A program made the position numbers and the translations under genes. A model generated the notes under the pieces. It did not search any database. It was not told where the DNA came from and was given only the letters and a program-made list of their open reading frames with translations. Shown in pieces: positions 1 through 8,387 of a stretch of 64,000 nucleotides of DNA; the first letter of the stretch is position 1; each line of letters opens with the position of its first letter. This stretch comes from Spirulina major PCC 6313 (GTDB taxonomy: Bacteria > Cyanobacteriota > Cyanobacteriia > Cyanobacteriales > Spirulinaceae), in the NCBI RefSeq assembly GCF_001890765.1, contig NZ_KV878783.1, positions 1,029,514 through 1,093,513 of the forward strand, read 5' to 3'.

Positions 1-59
1 GGATTTGATGTGGGTTACGTTGTTGTTTCTGTCTGTTGATCTTGAGGAGTTTTAAAGTT

Positions 60-2426
60 GTGAGAGCTTATCAAAAGTCACTGAATGTATTGGGGGCGAT
101 CGCACTAACGGCGATCGTGTCTCAACCTGCGATCGCAGCGGAGGTGCAGATTGTCGATGTGCGCTTACAGCGGGGTGAGTCGGAGTTTCAATTGGTGTTA
201 CGGACGACGACGGGGCGCGATCGCCCCCAGATCTTGACGGTCAACCAAGGCAATCAGTTAATCGCGGAACTCCTCAACACGGAAATCAACATCAACGGCA
301 ATCGGGCCGGTTTCCGCACGGAAAACCCGATCCCCGGTATTGCGTCGGTGGAGCTTGTGCCGAGCGGCACGGATGCGGTGCGGGTGATCGTGACGGGAAC
401 GACGGACACGCCGATCGGTCAAGTGCTTCAGCGCCAAGCGGATCAGGTGGTGCTGGGCTTCACGACGGCGAGTAATGCTACGTCCCGCGCTGCGGCCCAA
501 CGCCCAGCGACAACGCCAACCCTACCGCGCCCGACGACGACGCAACAACCGGACGATGAGGATGCGGTGGATATCCGGGTGCTCCCGCCCCCGACGGCGG
601 CGGCCCCAAATCCGACGACGACGGCGGCTCCGGTGGCGGCTCCCCCCTCCAATGAGCAATCGCCGCTGTTTGAAATTAACCCGAATGTGTTCGCCCAAAG
701 TACGCCGCGCTCGGATGTATTGGTTCCCAATCCTGAAATCACCATCGACGGCGGCCGCCCGGCTCTGCCTGCGTCTCCGGCCCAACCCGTGGCCCCGGCT
801 CCGCCCTTCTTGCCGCGAGCGGTCGCGCCTCCGGTGGGGGATATTGCCGTAGCCAGCATGAGCGTTCAACCCAATTACATCGATCTCGGTACAACGCAAC
901 CAATTTCCCTACGGATGGAAGAGGCACAGGCGGATACGGTTTTAAGTTTGTTGGCGCGATCGGCGGGGTTAAACTTGATTTTCACCAACGCATCTGGTGA
1001 TGGTGCAAATGCAGCTAGCAGTGTTGCAAGTAATACGGTTTCACTAGATCTTGAAGGTGAATCTATCCAAAATGCATTTAACTATGTTTTGCAGGTTGCA
1101 GGACTCGAAGCTCAACGACGTGGTCAAACCATCTTTGTTGGATCACGTTTACCTGAAGGTGCAAAAGACTATATCAGCCGAACTTATCGCCTAAACCAAG
1201 CAACTGCTGAAGCTGTCGCAAACTACCTTGCTACTCAAGGTGCTGAAGTACAGCTTGTGACACAAACACGGCGCGAAATCCGAGACCCTGAAACAGGACG
1301 TTTACTTGAAGTGGTTTTCGACTCTCCTGCTATTTCAAGCATCAGACCAACACTAGATAATACGGCTAGTCTTCCACTGCGAAGAGTAGCTGTATCATCG
1401 GATGAACGGATGAACACGATCACGGTTAGTGGATCAGCAGAGAAAGTTGCATTGGCAAGTCAAATCGTTCAGCAACTAGATGCGCGGCTACGGCAAGTTG
1501 TCGTTAATGTCAAAATCATTGATGTTAACCTACAGAATATTGGCCGCTTTGGGACAAGCTTTTCCTTTGGTATTGAAGATGCCGGTATTATTAATCAGAA
1601 CGGAATCGGGATTATTAACTTTGGAACTGATGACTCCAATGTAATCCCTGGATTAGATGGATCGGGTGAAATCGCTCCTGTCGGGACAGATATCACCAGT
1701 GATACTGTTGGTTCAACCACGATCGGAACGATAGGATCGCGGAGCTTTAGGGTAGTCAATGAATTTTTGGCACAGTTACAAGCTTCAATTCAGAACAATA
1801 ACGCCAAAATCCTGACTGATCCAACCCTCGTAATCCAAGAAGGGCAAACAGCAGAAGTGACACTAACACAAGAAGTTGTTACTGATGTTAATGTGGAACG
1901 AGATGTTAGTGATGGTTTGGTAACAGTTACAACAACGACAGAAAAGGGAGAAGTGGGTTTAAAACTTGCGGTCAATGTCAGTCGTATTGACGATAATGGC
2001 TTTATTTCATTATCCCTAGCTCCGGAAGTAACCTCTATTGGAAATACTCAGAATATTAATACTGCGGAGGGAACGAATCAAATTGCATTGCTAAACACTC
2101 GGCAATTAGGTTCGGGTCTAATTCGGATGCGAGATGGTCAAACATTGATTCTCTCCGGGATCATTCAGGATCAGGATCGGGTTAATGCTCAAAAAGTCCC
2201 GATTTTAGGGGATTTGCCGATCATTGGTTCTCTATTCCGCAGCACCAGCCGTACCAATGAACGGCGCGAGGTGATTGTATTGGTTACTCCTAATATCATG
2301 GATGACTCGATGCAGTCGGTTCCTGCTGGATATAACTACACGCCGAGCCGTGATGTGCGCCAAATGATGGAACCGGGCGTAGATGCGAATCGGAATCGTC
2401 TCGACGATCGCCCCCAAAGCAACTAA
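60..2426 (+). CDS. pilQ: Type IV pilus secretin PilQ
   Basis: Outer-membrane secretin of the type IV pilus; it forms the gated ring through which the pilus leaves the cell (motility, DNA uptake). I chose the GTG at 60 because GAGGAG lies at 44-49. The 788-residue product opens with a signal peptide ending near QPAIAAE. An AMIN domain (about 25-135) is followed by a Pro/Ala-rich linker to about 250, STN and secretin N-domains (about 275-480) and the secretin domain (about 480-755), which carries VPILGDLPIIGSLF followed by REVIVLVTP. In cyanobacteria pilQ usually closes a pilMNOQ operon, which would lie left of the window. The 5' part is GC-rich with HIP1 sites; from about 970 to 2400 the gene is clearly AT-richer and lacks them. 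Confidence 0.95.
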   Translation: MRAYQKSLNVLGAIALTAIVSQPAIAAEVQIVDVRLQRGESEFQLVLRTTTGRDRPQILTVNQGNQLIAELLNTEININGNRAGFRTENPIPGIASVELVPSGTDAVRVIVTGTTDTPIGQVLQRQADQVVLGFTTASNATSRAAAQRPATTPTLPRPTTTQQPDDEDAVDIRVLPPPTAAAPNPTTTAAPVAAPPSNEQSPLFEINPNVFAQSTPRSDVLVPNPEITIDGGRPALPASPAQPVAPAPPFLPRAVAPPVGDIAVASMSVQPNYIDLGTTQPISLRMEEAQADTVLSLLARSAGLNLIFTNASGDGANAASSVASNTVSLDLEGESIQNAFNYVLQVAGLEAQRRGQTIFVGSRLPEGAKDYISRTYRLNQATAEAVANYLATQGAEVQLVTQTRREIRDPETGRLLEVVFDSPAISSIRPTLDNTASLPLRRVAVSSDERMNTITVSGSAEKVALASQIVQQLDARLRQVVVNVKIIDVNLQNIGRFGTSFSFGIEDAGIINQNGIGIINFGTDDSNVIPGLDGSGEIAPVGTDITSDTVGSTTIGTIGSRSFRVVNEFLAQLQASIQNNNAKILTDPTLVIQEGQTAEVTLTQEVVTDVNVERDVSDGLVTVTTTTEKGEVGLKLAVNVSRIDDNGFISLSLAPEVTSIGNTQNINTAEGTNQIALLNTRQLGSGLIRMRDGQTLILSGIIQDQDRVNAQKVPILGDLPIIGSLFRSTSRTNERREVIVLVTPNIMDDSMQSVPAGYNYTPSRDVRQMMEPGVDANRNRLDDRPQSN

Positions 2427-2445
2427 ATCCAAAACGCCGCTAATC

Positions 2446-2474
2446 AAAAGCCCCCTAACCGTAGGGGGCTTTTT
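2446..2474. terminator. Bidirectional terminator between pilQ and the convergent L,D-transpeptidase gene
   Basis: A perfect inverted repeat (AAAAGCCCCCTA / TAGGGGGCTTTT) with a 4-5 nt loop. The A and T runs make it a canonical Rho-independent terminator in both directions. It sits 20 bases after the pilQ stop and 23 bases before the end of the minus-strand gene. Confidence 0.85.
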
Positions 2475-2496
2475 GGGGTTGGGGGTTAGCGATCGC

Positions 2497-3045
2497 TTAA
2501 GGAATCACCGTCACCGTCGTGCCGATTTCCACCTGCTCGAACATCGCCACCACATCATGATTAAACATCCGCACACAGCCATTAGAAGCCGCCTTACCGA
2601 TAGAATTCACCGTCGGCGTACCGTGGAACCCAATGATGCCATTGGACATCTCTGCAAAGCCAATCCACCGTAACCCCAGCGCCGAATTTGGCCCCGGTGG
2701 CGTGACTTGACCCGTCCAGGGATTTTGCCAGACCGGATTTTCCACCCGCTGAAACACCTCAAACGTCCCCGTCGGCGTAGGAGTCGCAGACGTACCGATC
2801 GCCACCGGATAACTCGCGATCGTTTCATCGCCCCGCAACACATAAACCCGCCGCTCACCGAGACGCAACTCCAGGCGCGTCACCGCATTTTCCGGGAGAT
2901 AGCGTTCTGCATTGCCCAGCGGGGGGATTTCCGCAAGGGTCGAAACCGTATCAAGGCGAAAATTTGGCTCCGCTTCGGCCGGAGGAGACGCGATCGCACC
3001 CAGCACCGCCACCATGATCACTAAACCCAACGATTGAATCCGCAT
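2497..3045 (-). CDS. Exported L,D-transpeptidase (YkuD family)
   Basis: A periplasmic enzyme predicted to form 3-3 peptidoglycan cross-links or anchor proteins to peptidoglycan through a catalytic Cys. The ATG at 3045 follows AGAGGA at a good distance. Residues 1-25 are a signal peptide (cleavage near AEA-EP). The YkuD domain covers about 58-182 and holds the hallmark His141 (GFHGT) and S154-N-G-C157-V-R159; Asn replaces the more usual His in SHGC. The 182-residue length suits a minimal one-domain member. It runs in the same direction as the transporter at 3082 and rel, and converges on pilQ. Confidence 0.88.
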   Translation of the reverse strand: MRIQSLGLVIMVAVLGAIASPPAEAEPNFRLDTVSTLAEIPPLGNAERYLPENAVTRLELRLGERRVYVLRGDETIASYPVAIGTSATPTPTGTFEVFQRVENPVWQNPWTGQVTPPGPNSALGLRWIGFAEMSNGIIGFHGTPTVNSIGKAASNGCVRMFNHDVVAMFEQVEIGTTVTVIP

Positions 3046-3081
3046 CGAATCAAAATCCTCTACAACGCCACGCCTTCTATT

Positions 3082-4200
3082 TTAATGAGGATCAGGGGAG
3101 TCTGAAGTCAGTAATGTGACGGGTTGTGAGGTGGCTTGGTACTCCAACGCCGCCGCCTTCGGGTTGAGGTAAAGATTTTCTAACACCACCCCCGCCCCCG
3201 CGATCCAGGGCGGCACAATCAACGCCCCGACAATCCCTAACACCTGCGTCCCCCCCAACACCGCCAACAGTTGAAAAATCGGCAACACCCGCACCGAATT
3301 CCCCACCAACAGCGGATCGAGAACATAGGTTTCCACATTTTGCACGATCAAAAACAGCAGCAGGACCCAGAGAAAGAGCCAACCGCCTTGGGCGATCGCC
3401 ACCAACAACGCCGGAATTGCCCCCAACACCGGGCCAAAAAACGGGATTAAATTCGTAAACCCCGCAATCACCCCCAACCCCAAGGACACCTCCGCCAAGC
3501 CCATCAACCGTAACGCCACACTAATCGCCACCCCCAAGATCGACGAAACCAGTATCCGCCCTTGGATATAGCTGCCCATCCGGTGACTGACCGGGGAGAA
3601 TTGGGCGGCGATGCGTTGATCCCACGGAGCGGGGAAGAGGGAAACAAAGCCATCAATCAACTTTTGGGAGCCGGCCAGGAGATAGCCCGACAAGAGCAAC
3701 GCCAAAATGAGGCTTAACGTGCCGCCGATGAAGCCCCGCGTCAGGCTGTAGGAGCGAATCAGCAATTCTTGGGAGGTGCGGAAACCCCAAGAGGTGACGG
3801 CTTGGATGTCAAACAGTTGATTGATTTGCTCCACCACCATCGGATCACTGAGGCCAAGGGTGAGGGCGCGATCGCGTACCAGTGCCTCCAACACATCGAG
3901 ATAATTCGGCAACTTCCGCACCAAGCGTTCAATTTGTTCGGCCACCGTCGGGCCAATGATTAACCCCGCCAACACCAAGCCGCCAATTAACGCCAAGTAG
4001 GTTAAAATCACCGCCAACCAGCGGGGCATCTTCAGCCGTTCAGCGCGGGCAATGGCCGGGGCCAAGGTTGAAGCAATAACGATCGCAATCATCATCACCA
4101 CCACCAACCAACGCAACTGCCACAACAGCACCAGCGATAAGCCCGCCGCAATGATCGTCAGCAGGGTTGAAACCGAAATCGTGATTTGACGTTCAGACAT
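3082..4200 (-). CDS. AI-2E family (PerM/YdiK-type) transporter
   Basis: A polytopic inner-membrane protein of the AI-2E transporter family, whose characterised members export autoinducer-2 or act as Na+/H+ antiporters; the substrate here is unknown. Two N-terminal membrane segments (about residues 5-45) precede a soluble helical region and a C-terminal membrane block. That block has the family-typical GFTNLIPFFGPVLGAIPA stretch. I chose the ATG at 4200 (MSERQ...) because family members start just before the first membrane segment; an upstream ATG at 4227 has GGGAG only 3 bases away. Upstream is the tandem repeat array, so its promoter must lie in or beyond that array. Confidence 0.8.
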   Translation of the reverse strand: MSERQITISVSTLLTIIAAGLSLVLLWQLRWLVVVMMIAIVIASTLAPAIARAERLKMPRWLAVILTYLALIGGLVLAGLIIGPTVAEQIERLVRKLPNYLDVLEALVRDRALTLGLSDPMVVEQINQLFDIQAVTSWGFRTSQELLIRSYSLTRGFIGGTLSLILALLLSGYLLAGSQKLIDGFVSLFPAPWDQRIAAQFSPVSHRMGSYIQGRILVSSILGVAISVALRLMGLAEVSLGLGVIAGFTNLIPFFGPVLGAIPALLVAIAQGGWLFLWVLLLFLIVQNVETYVLDPLLVGNSVRVLPIFQLLAVLGGTQVLGIVGALIVPPWIAGAGVVLENLYLNPKAAALEYQATSQPVTLLTSDSPDPH

Positions 4201-4235
4201 AGAGCAGTGAGATGGGAATGAGGGCATTTTCTCCC

Positions 4236-4530
4236 GTTCGATCCCCCTAAATCCCCCTTACCAAGGGGGACTTTTTGGAGTTTCCCCCCTTGGTAAGGGG
4301 GACTTTTTGAAGTTTCCCTTTTCAAGGGGGACTTTTTGAAATTTCCCTTTTCAAGGGGGACTTTTTGGAGTTTCCCCCCTTGGTAAGGGGGACTTTTTGA
4401 AATTTCCCTTTTCAAGGGGGACTTTTTGAACTTTCCCCCCTTGGTAAGGGGGACTTTTTGAAGTTTCCCTTTTCAAGGGGGACTTTTTGAAATTTCCCCC
4501 CTTAGTAAGGGGGGTTAGGGGGGATCGAAC
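4236..4530. repeat. Miniature element with palindromic ends and eight internal tandem units
   Basis: The ends are inverted copies: GTTCGATCCCCCTAAATCC... starts at 4236, and its reverse complement ends at 4530 (right end GGGGGGATCGAAC). Between them about eight units of 29-32 bases share the core AAGGGGGACTTTTTGAAGTT, followed by TTCCC. The joining sequence largely alternates between TTTTC and CCCTTGGT. Parts of the array read open on the minus strand as a Lys/Ser/Pro repeat peptide, which I regard as artefact. The array fills the gap between rel and the AI-2E gene. Related but shorter elements occur at 9491-9590 and 18895-19005. Confidence 0.85.
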
Positions 4531-4557
4531 GGTTCATAGTTAAGGGGAATCAGAGAG

Positions 4558-6837
4558 CTAACTCTCGGTATTCAGGCTCGACAAACGCCGCAGATTCAGC
4601 ACATCGCTCATCTGGCGGATGCGGCTGAAACTGTGATCCAGTTGGGGGCGATCGCAAATTTCTAAGCCCAAATTGATCAACGCCGGTTTAGACACTTGGG
4701 TCACGACTTCCGCCTGACAAACGTTGATATTGTGGTCACTCAACTTCGCCAAAATATCCCGCATAATCCCCACCCGATCCAAAACTTCCACTTGGATATT
4801 GACGCGGTAGGTGGGGCGACGACTCTGCACCGCAAAAGTATTCCAACTGACGGGAATGATGCGATCGCCCTCCACCCCCTCCACATTCGGGCAACCCTGC
4901 CGATGGATCGAAATCCCCCGCGTCCGCGTCACCACACCGATAATCGACTCCCCCGGAATCGGATGACAGCAGCCCGCGATGTGATGCAGTAACCCTTCAA
5001 CCCCTGCGATCGGCTCTAGCCGTTTCCCTTCCCCAGGCGCGATCGGCGGCCGAGATGACGAAATTTCCACCGTGGTGATCGTCGCCGCTTCCGGTTCGAT
5101 CGGTTGTTGCGCCTTCACCGCATCGCGAATCCGGTTCACCACCAGATTCAGCGTCACCTCGCCATAGCCCAACGCCGCCAAGAGATCCTCAACACCGTGA
5201 TAGTTGCAGCGTTCCGCCACGGCCTGCATTGGTTCCGACTTCAGCAACGCATCCAGGCTACTTTTGCCCATTTCTTTTTCGAGTAAATCCCGACCGCGCA
5301 GAATATTTTCATCCCGGTGCGATCGCTTATACCATTGGCGAATTCGATTCCGCGCACTAGGGGTCACCACAAAATTTAGCCAATCCAAACTGGGCCGACT
5401 ATTTTTCGACGTAATAATCTCGACAATATCGCCATTCTGCAACGGCGTATCCAGCACCGACCAGCGGCTATTCACCCGCGCCCCCTTCATGTGGTTGCCC
5501 ACCTCCGTATGAATCCGATAGGCAAAATCCACCGCCGTCGCCCCCCGTGCCAAGGACACCACATCCCCCTGGGGCGTGAACACATAGACATCATCCTCGA
5601 ACAAATTCGACTTCAGATTCTCCACATATTCTTGAGCATCATTGAGATCGTTCTGCCATTCGAGCAACTGCCGCAACCAAGTGAATTTTTCATCATCCGA
5701 CGACAGTTGCGCCGTACTGCCGCCGGATTCCTTATATTTCCAATGGGCCGCGATCCCATATTCCGCAATATGGTGCATTTCGAGCGTCCGAATCTGCACC
5801 TCCAACGGTCGCCCCGTCGCCCCCACCACCGAAGTATGCAGCGATTGATAGCGGTTGGGTTTCGGTAAGCCAATGTAGTCTTTAAACCGGCCCGGAATCG
5901 GACGATACAGGTCATGCACCACCGAGAGCGCCCGATAACACCCGTCTTTCGTTTCAGTGATAATCCGGACAGCGGCAATGTCATAAATTTCGGTGAACGC
6001 TTTATGCTGCCGCTCCATCTTTTTATAGATGCCGTAGAGGTGTTTCGGTCTACCCTGAAGCTCCACGATCGCAATCCCTAACTCGGTTAAGCGTTGGCGC
6101 ACCCGTTCCACAACATTTTCGATCCGTTCTTCACGATCGATCCGCCGTTCCGCCACCAGGTCTTGAATATTTCGATAGGCATCGGGTTCGAGATATTTAA
6201 AACAGAGATCTTCGAGTTCCCATTTCAGCCGCCCAATCCCCAAGCGGTTGGCGAGGGGGGCGAAGATGTCGCGGGTTTCTTGGGCGATGCGCTGCTGTTT
6301 TTCGGGTTTGAGATGTTCAAGGGTGCGCATATTATGGAGGCGATCCGCCAGCTTGACGATGATCACCCGAATGTCCTGGGCCATGGCCAGAAACATGCGC
6401 CGAAAGTTCTCGGCTTGGCGTTCGGTTTTGCTCGAAAAGTTGAAACTCGAAAGCTTCGTCACGCCTTCAACAAGTTGCCGTACTTCGGCCCCAAATTGCT
6501 CTTCAATGATGTCAGGGGTAACCTCGGTATCTTCAACCACATCATGTAAAAAGCCAGCGGCAATCATCGCACTGTCACCACCGAGATCCCGCAGCAAACC
6601 GGCGACCGCCACCGGGTGGGCAATGTACGGTTCGCCGGATTTGCGGTATTGTCCCTCGTGGAGGGCGTAGGCGAAATTAAAGGCATGACAGATTAGCGCG
6701 GTGTCATCACTGGCTTGATGGCCCTGGGACAGTAAACAAGTACTCAGCCAATCGGGTAGAGTAATATCGGTGGGTAGCTGTCCTGATGATGGCAGTGTGG
6801 CTGAATCTCTGGGATGGGCAAGGAGGGGTGGATTCAT
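4558..6837 (-). CDS. Bifunctional (p)ppGpp synthetase/hydrolase (Rel/SpoT)
   Basis: Makes and degrades the alarmone (p)ppGpp in the stringent response (cytoplasm, ribosome-associated). I start at ATG 6837 (MNPPLL..., 759 residues); a TTG at 6927 would add 30 unsupported residues. Order of domains: HD hydrolase with HDVVED at residues 98-103; synthetase with the RFKDYIG and RYQSLHT motifs (about 290-345); TGS (about 420-480, VYVFTPQGDV); a Cys/His-containing region (GCCHPIPG); and a C-terminal ACT domain (about 680-750). RxKD rather than ExDD in the synthetase, plus an intact HD motif, indicates a bifunctional Rel. It is divergent from the small gene at 7075. Confidence 0.93.
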   Translation of the reverse strand: MNPPLLAHPRDSATLPSSGQLPTDITLPDWLSTCLLSQGHQASDDTALICHAFNFAYALHEGQYRKSGEPYIAHPVAVAGLLRDLGGDSAMIAAGFLHDVVEDTEVTPDIIEEQFGAEVRQLVEGVTKLSSFNFSSKTERQAENFRRMFLAMAQDIRVIIVKLADRLHNMRTLEHLKPEKQQRIAQETRDIFAPLANRLGIGRLKWELEDLCFKYLEPDAYRNIQDLVAERRIDREERIENVVERVRQRLTELGIAIVELQGRPKHLYGIYKKMERQHKAFTEIYDIAAVRIITETKDGCYRALSVVHDLYRPIPGRFKDYIGLPKPNRYQSLHTSVVGATGRPLEVQIRTLEMHHIAEYGIAAHWKYKESGGSTAQLSSDDEKFTWLRQLLEWQNDLNDAQEYVENLKSNLFEDDVYVFTPQGDVVSLARGATAVDFAYRIHTEVGNHMKGARVNSRWSVLDTPLQNGDIVEIITSKNSRPSLDWLNFVVTPSARNRIRQWYKRSHRDENILRGRDLLEKEMGKSSLDALLKSEPMQAVAERCNYHGVEDLLAALGYGEVTLNLVVNRIRDAVKAQQPIEPEAATITTVEISSSRPPIAPGEGKRLEPIAGVEGLLHHIAGCCHPIPGESIIGVVTRTRGISIHRQGCPNVEGVEGDRIIPVSWNTFAVQSRRPTYRVNIQVEVLDRVGIMRDILAKLSDHNINVCQAEVVTQVSKPALINLGLEICDRPQLDHSFSRIRQMSDVLNLRRLSSLNTES

Positions 6838-7074
6838 AACACGGTACACTCGGTAATGGTGAATAGTGCCGGTTGGTTCGATTGGGGTCGATCCAGTCGG
6901 TAGGGTTGACGAGGGTAGATGCGGCAAAACGATGCAGCCTATGCGGTGAAAAATAATAACGACGAGACAGGCAATCGGAATAAATGGATGGTTGCTGTCA
7001 GGATGAGGGGCGGTACGGGAGATGCCGCCTCATATTGCGTTACAAAATGTCATGGTGTTTAAGGTACTTCTATT

Positions 7075-7428
7075 ATGCCGTCTCCTCTTAATTGTGAACA
7101 ATATGCAGCGATCGCAAAACCCTTACTAGATTTAAGAAAGTTTTTAACTCTGCCTGAGCAAAGTGTCTCGATGGCACAAAAACGCTTCGTGGTGATCAAA
7201 CAAGTATACCAGACTACAATTTTGCGCCTCGATCTGGAACGCCTCGACCCTCAATCGCGGTCGATTGTGACGGAACTGCACCGCCTGATCCGGTTATTAG
7301 AGACCCAATTGATGTTTTTAAAGTCGGCCCGCACGGAGGCAGCGATCGCCCTCCGTCAACAGCAAACACTAGAACATTTGAATCATTTTATTCAACTCCT
7401 GGAACAGTTTGACCCGGCTCGATCCTGA
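7075..7428 (+). CDS. Small conserved cyanobacterial protein, possibly PatD-like
   Basis: A 117-residue, wholly alpha-helical soluble protein without signal peptide or membrane segment. Its length and helical pattern (RLDLERLDPQSRSIVTELHR in the middle) recall the cyanobacterial PatD family, whose Anabaena member restrains heterocyst frequency, but I rely on memory of the family and not on a diagnostic motif. Nothing else in the window concerns heterocysts, so if the assignment holds the role here may be different. It lies 86 bases before ccmK3 in the same direction and is divergent from rel across a 237-bp gap. Confidence 0.55.
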   Translation: MPSPLNCEQYAAIAKPLLDLRKFLTLPEQSVSMAQKRFVVIKQVYQTTILRLDLERLDPQSRSIVTELHRLIRLLETQLMFLKSARTEAAIALRQQQTLEHLNHFIQLLEQFDPARS

Positions 7429-7514
7429 GGGTCAAATTCTCTCAAAATCGCCCCCAGATTAAGGTAAAGTGAAGAACGTATCGACAAATCATTACATTTA
7501 CTTTTTATTTAGCA

Positions 7515-7820
7515 ATGCCAGAAGCTGTTGGTGTCATTGAAACCCTGGGCTTTCCTGCCATTTTGGCCGCAGCCGATGCCATGGTCAAAGCAGCAAGAGT
7601 CACAGTGGTCTGGTGTGATAAAGCCGAAAGTGGTCGATTTGTCGTCGCCATTCGGGGCCCAGTTTCTGAAGTCAAAACCGCTCACCCTGCCGGCATTGAA
7701 GCAGCGGAGAATGTCTACGGCGGGGAGGTGCTGACCTATTACATCGTGCCAAACCCGCCGGAAAACGTCGTGTCGATTTTACCCATTGACTATTCTGAAG
7801 CAGTCGAACCATTCCGATGA
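7515..7820 (+). CDS. ccmK3: Carboxysome shell protein CcmK3 (BMC-H)
   Basis: A single-domain bacterial microcompartment hexamer protein of the beta-carboxysome facets (101 residues, the usual length). The N-terminus MPEAVGVIETLGFPAILAAA and the tail PPENVVSILP are typical. The loop that lines the central pore reads KAESG at residues 36-40 instead of the K/R-[IV]-G-S found in CcmK1, K2 and K4. This is the mark of CcmK3, which is known to mix with CcmK4 in heterohexamers rather than assemble alone. ccmK4 follows after 88 bases; the satellite ccmK3-K4 locus normally lies away from the main ccm cluster, as here. Confidence 0.92.
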   Translation: MPEAVGVIETLGFPAILAAADAMVKAARVTVVWCDKAESGRFVVAIRGPVSEVKTAHPAGIEAAENVYGGEVLTYYIVPNPPENVVSILPIDYSEAVEPFR

Positions 7821-7908
7821 GACAATGGGGCGGCGGTACAGCATTGTGGCCTTGCACTGTTCAGGGTTTTAACCATTTTTCAGTTATCTATAATCACAGG
7901 AGTAACGA

Positions 7909-8259
7909 ATGCCAGAGGCAGTTGGATCATTAGAAACAAAGGGGTTTCCAGGGGTATTGGCCGCAGCGGATGCCATGGTGAAAGCCGGACGAGTAACCCT
8001 TGTGGGCTATATCCGGGTGGGGAGTGCTCGGTTTACCGTTAATATTCGGGGCGATGTTTCGGAAGTGAAGGCCGCCATGGATGCCGGAATCGCAGCGGTG
8101 GAAAATGCCTACGGTGGGGTGTTGGAATCCTGGGTGATTATTCCCCGTCCCCACGAGAATGTTGTGTCGGTGTTGCCGATTGATTTTAATGAGTCCGTCG
8201 AATCGTTCCGGGCGGCGGTGAATACACCCCGTGTGTTTAGTACGGGCAGCAACCGTTAA
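7909..8259 (+). CDS. ccmK4: Carboxysome shell protein CcmK4 (BMC-H)
   Basis: The second BMC-H shell protein (116 residues) with the canonical pore motif R36-V-G-S39 and a C-terminal extension after PIDFNESVESFRA that is typical of CcmK4. AGGAG lies about 7 bases before the ATG. It pairs with CcmK3 to form minor shell hexamers thought to tune metabolite passage (bicarbonate, RuBP, 3-PGA). A perfect 19-bp hairpin begins 28 bases after the stop codon and probably ends the transcript. Confidence 0.94.
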   Translation: MPEAVGSLETKGFPGVLAAADAMVKAGRVTLVGYIRVGSARFTVNIRGDVSEVKAAMDAGIAAVENAYGGVLESWVIIPRPHENVVSVLPIDFNESVESFRAAVNTPRVFSTGSNR

Positions 8260-8287
8260 GGTTGGCACGATTTTTTCAACAGTAACC

Positions 8288-8326
8288 CCAAAGAGGAGCG
8301 ATCGCCGGGCGATCGCTCCTCTTTGG
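8288..8326 (+). terminator. Perfect 19-bp hairpin after ccmK4
   Basis: CCAAAGAGGAGCGATCGCC pairs perfectly with its reverse complement at 8308-8326, leaving a one-base formal loop. A HIP1 octamer is embedded in each arm. The T run is part of the stem (CTCTTTGG), so this is a strong hairpin but not a textbook terminator. Confidence 0.6.
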
Positions 8327-8387
8327 CTCTGGAGTATCCGGGAAAAATCCCCCCTAAAATGAGTAGCATGCGCCCTCAACAGCCCGA

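Noticed and set aside
4158..4415. Open frame encoding a Lys/Ser/Pro/Gly repeat peptide
   Set aside because: It is a translation of the tandem DNA repeat and overlaps the start of the AI-2E gene; there is no ribosome site and its end depends on repeat number.
4263..4520. CRISPR-like array
   Set aside because: The joining sequences are only 5-8 bases and nearly identical, and no cas genes are present. It is a plain tandem repeat.
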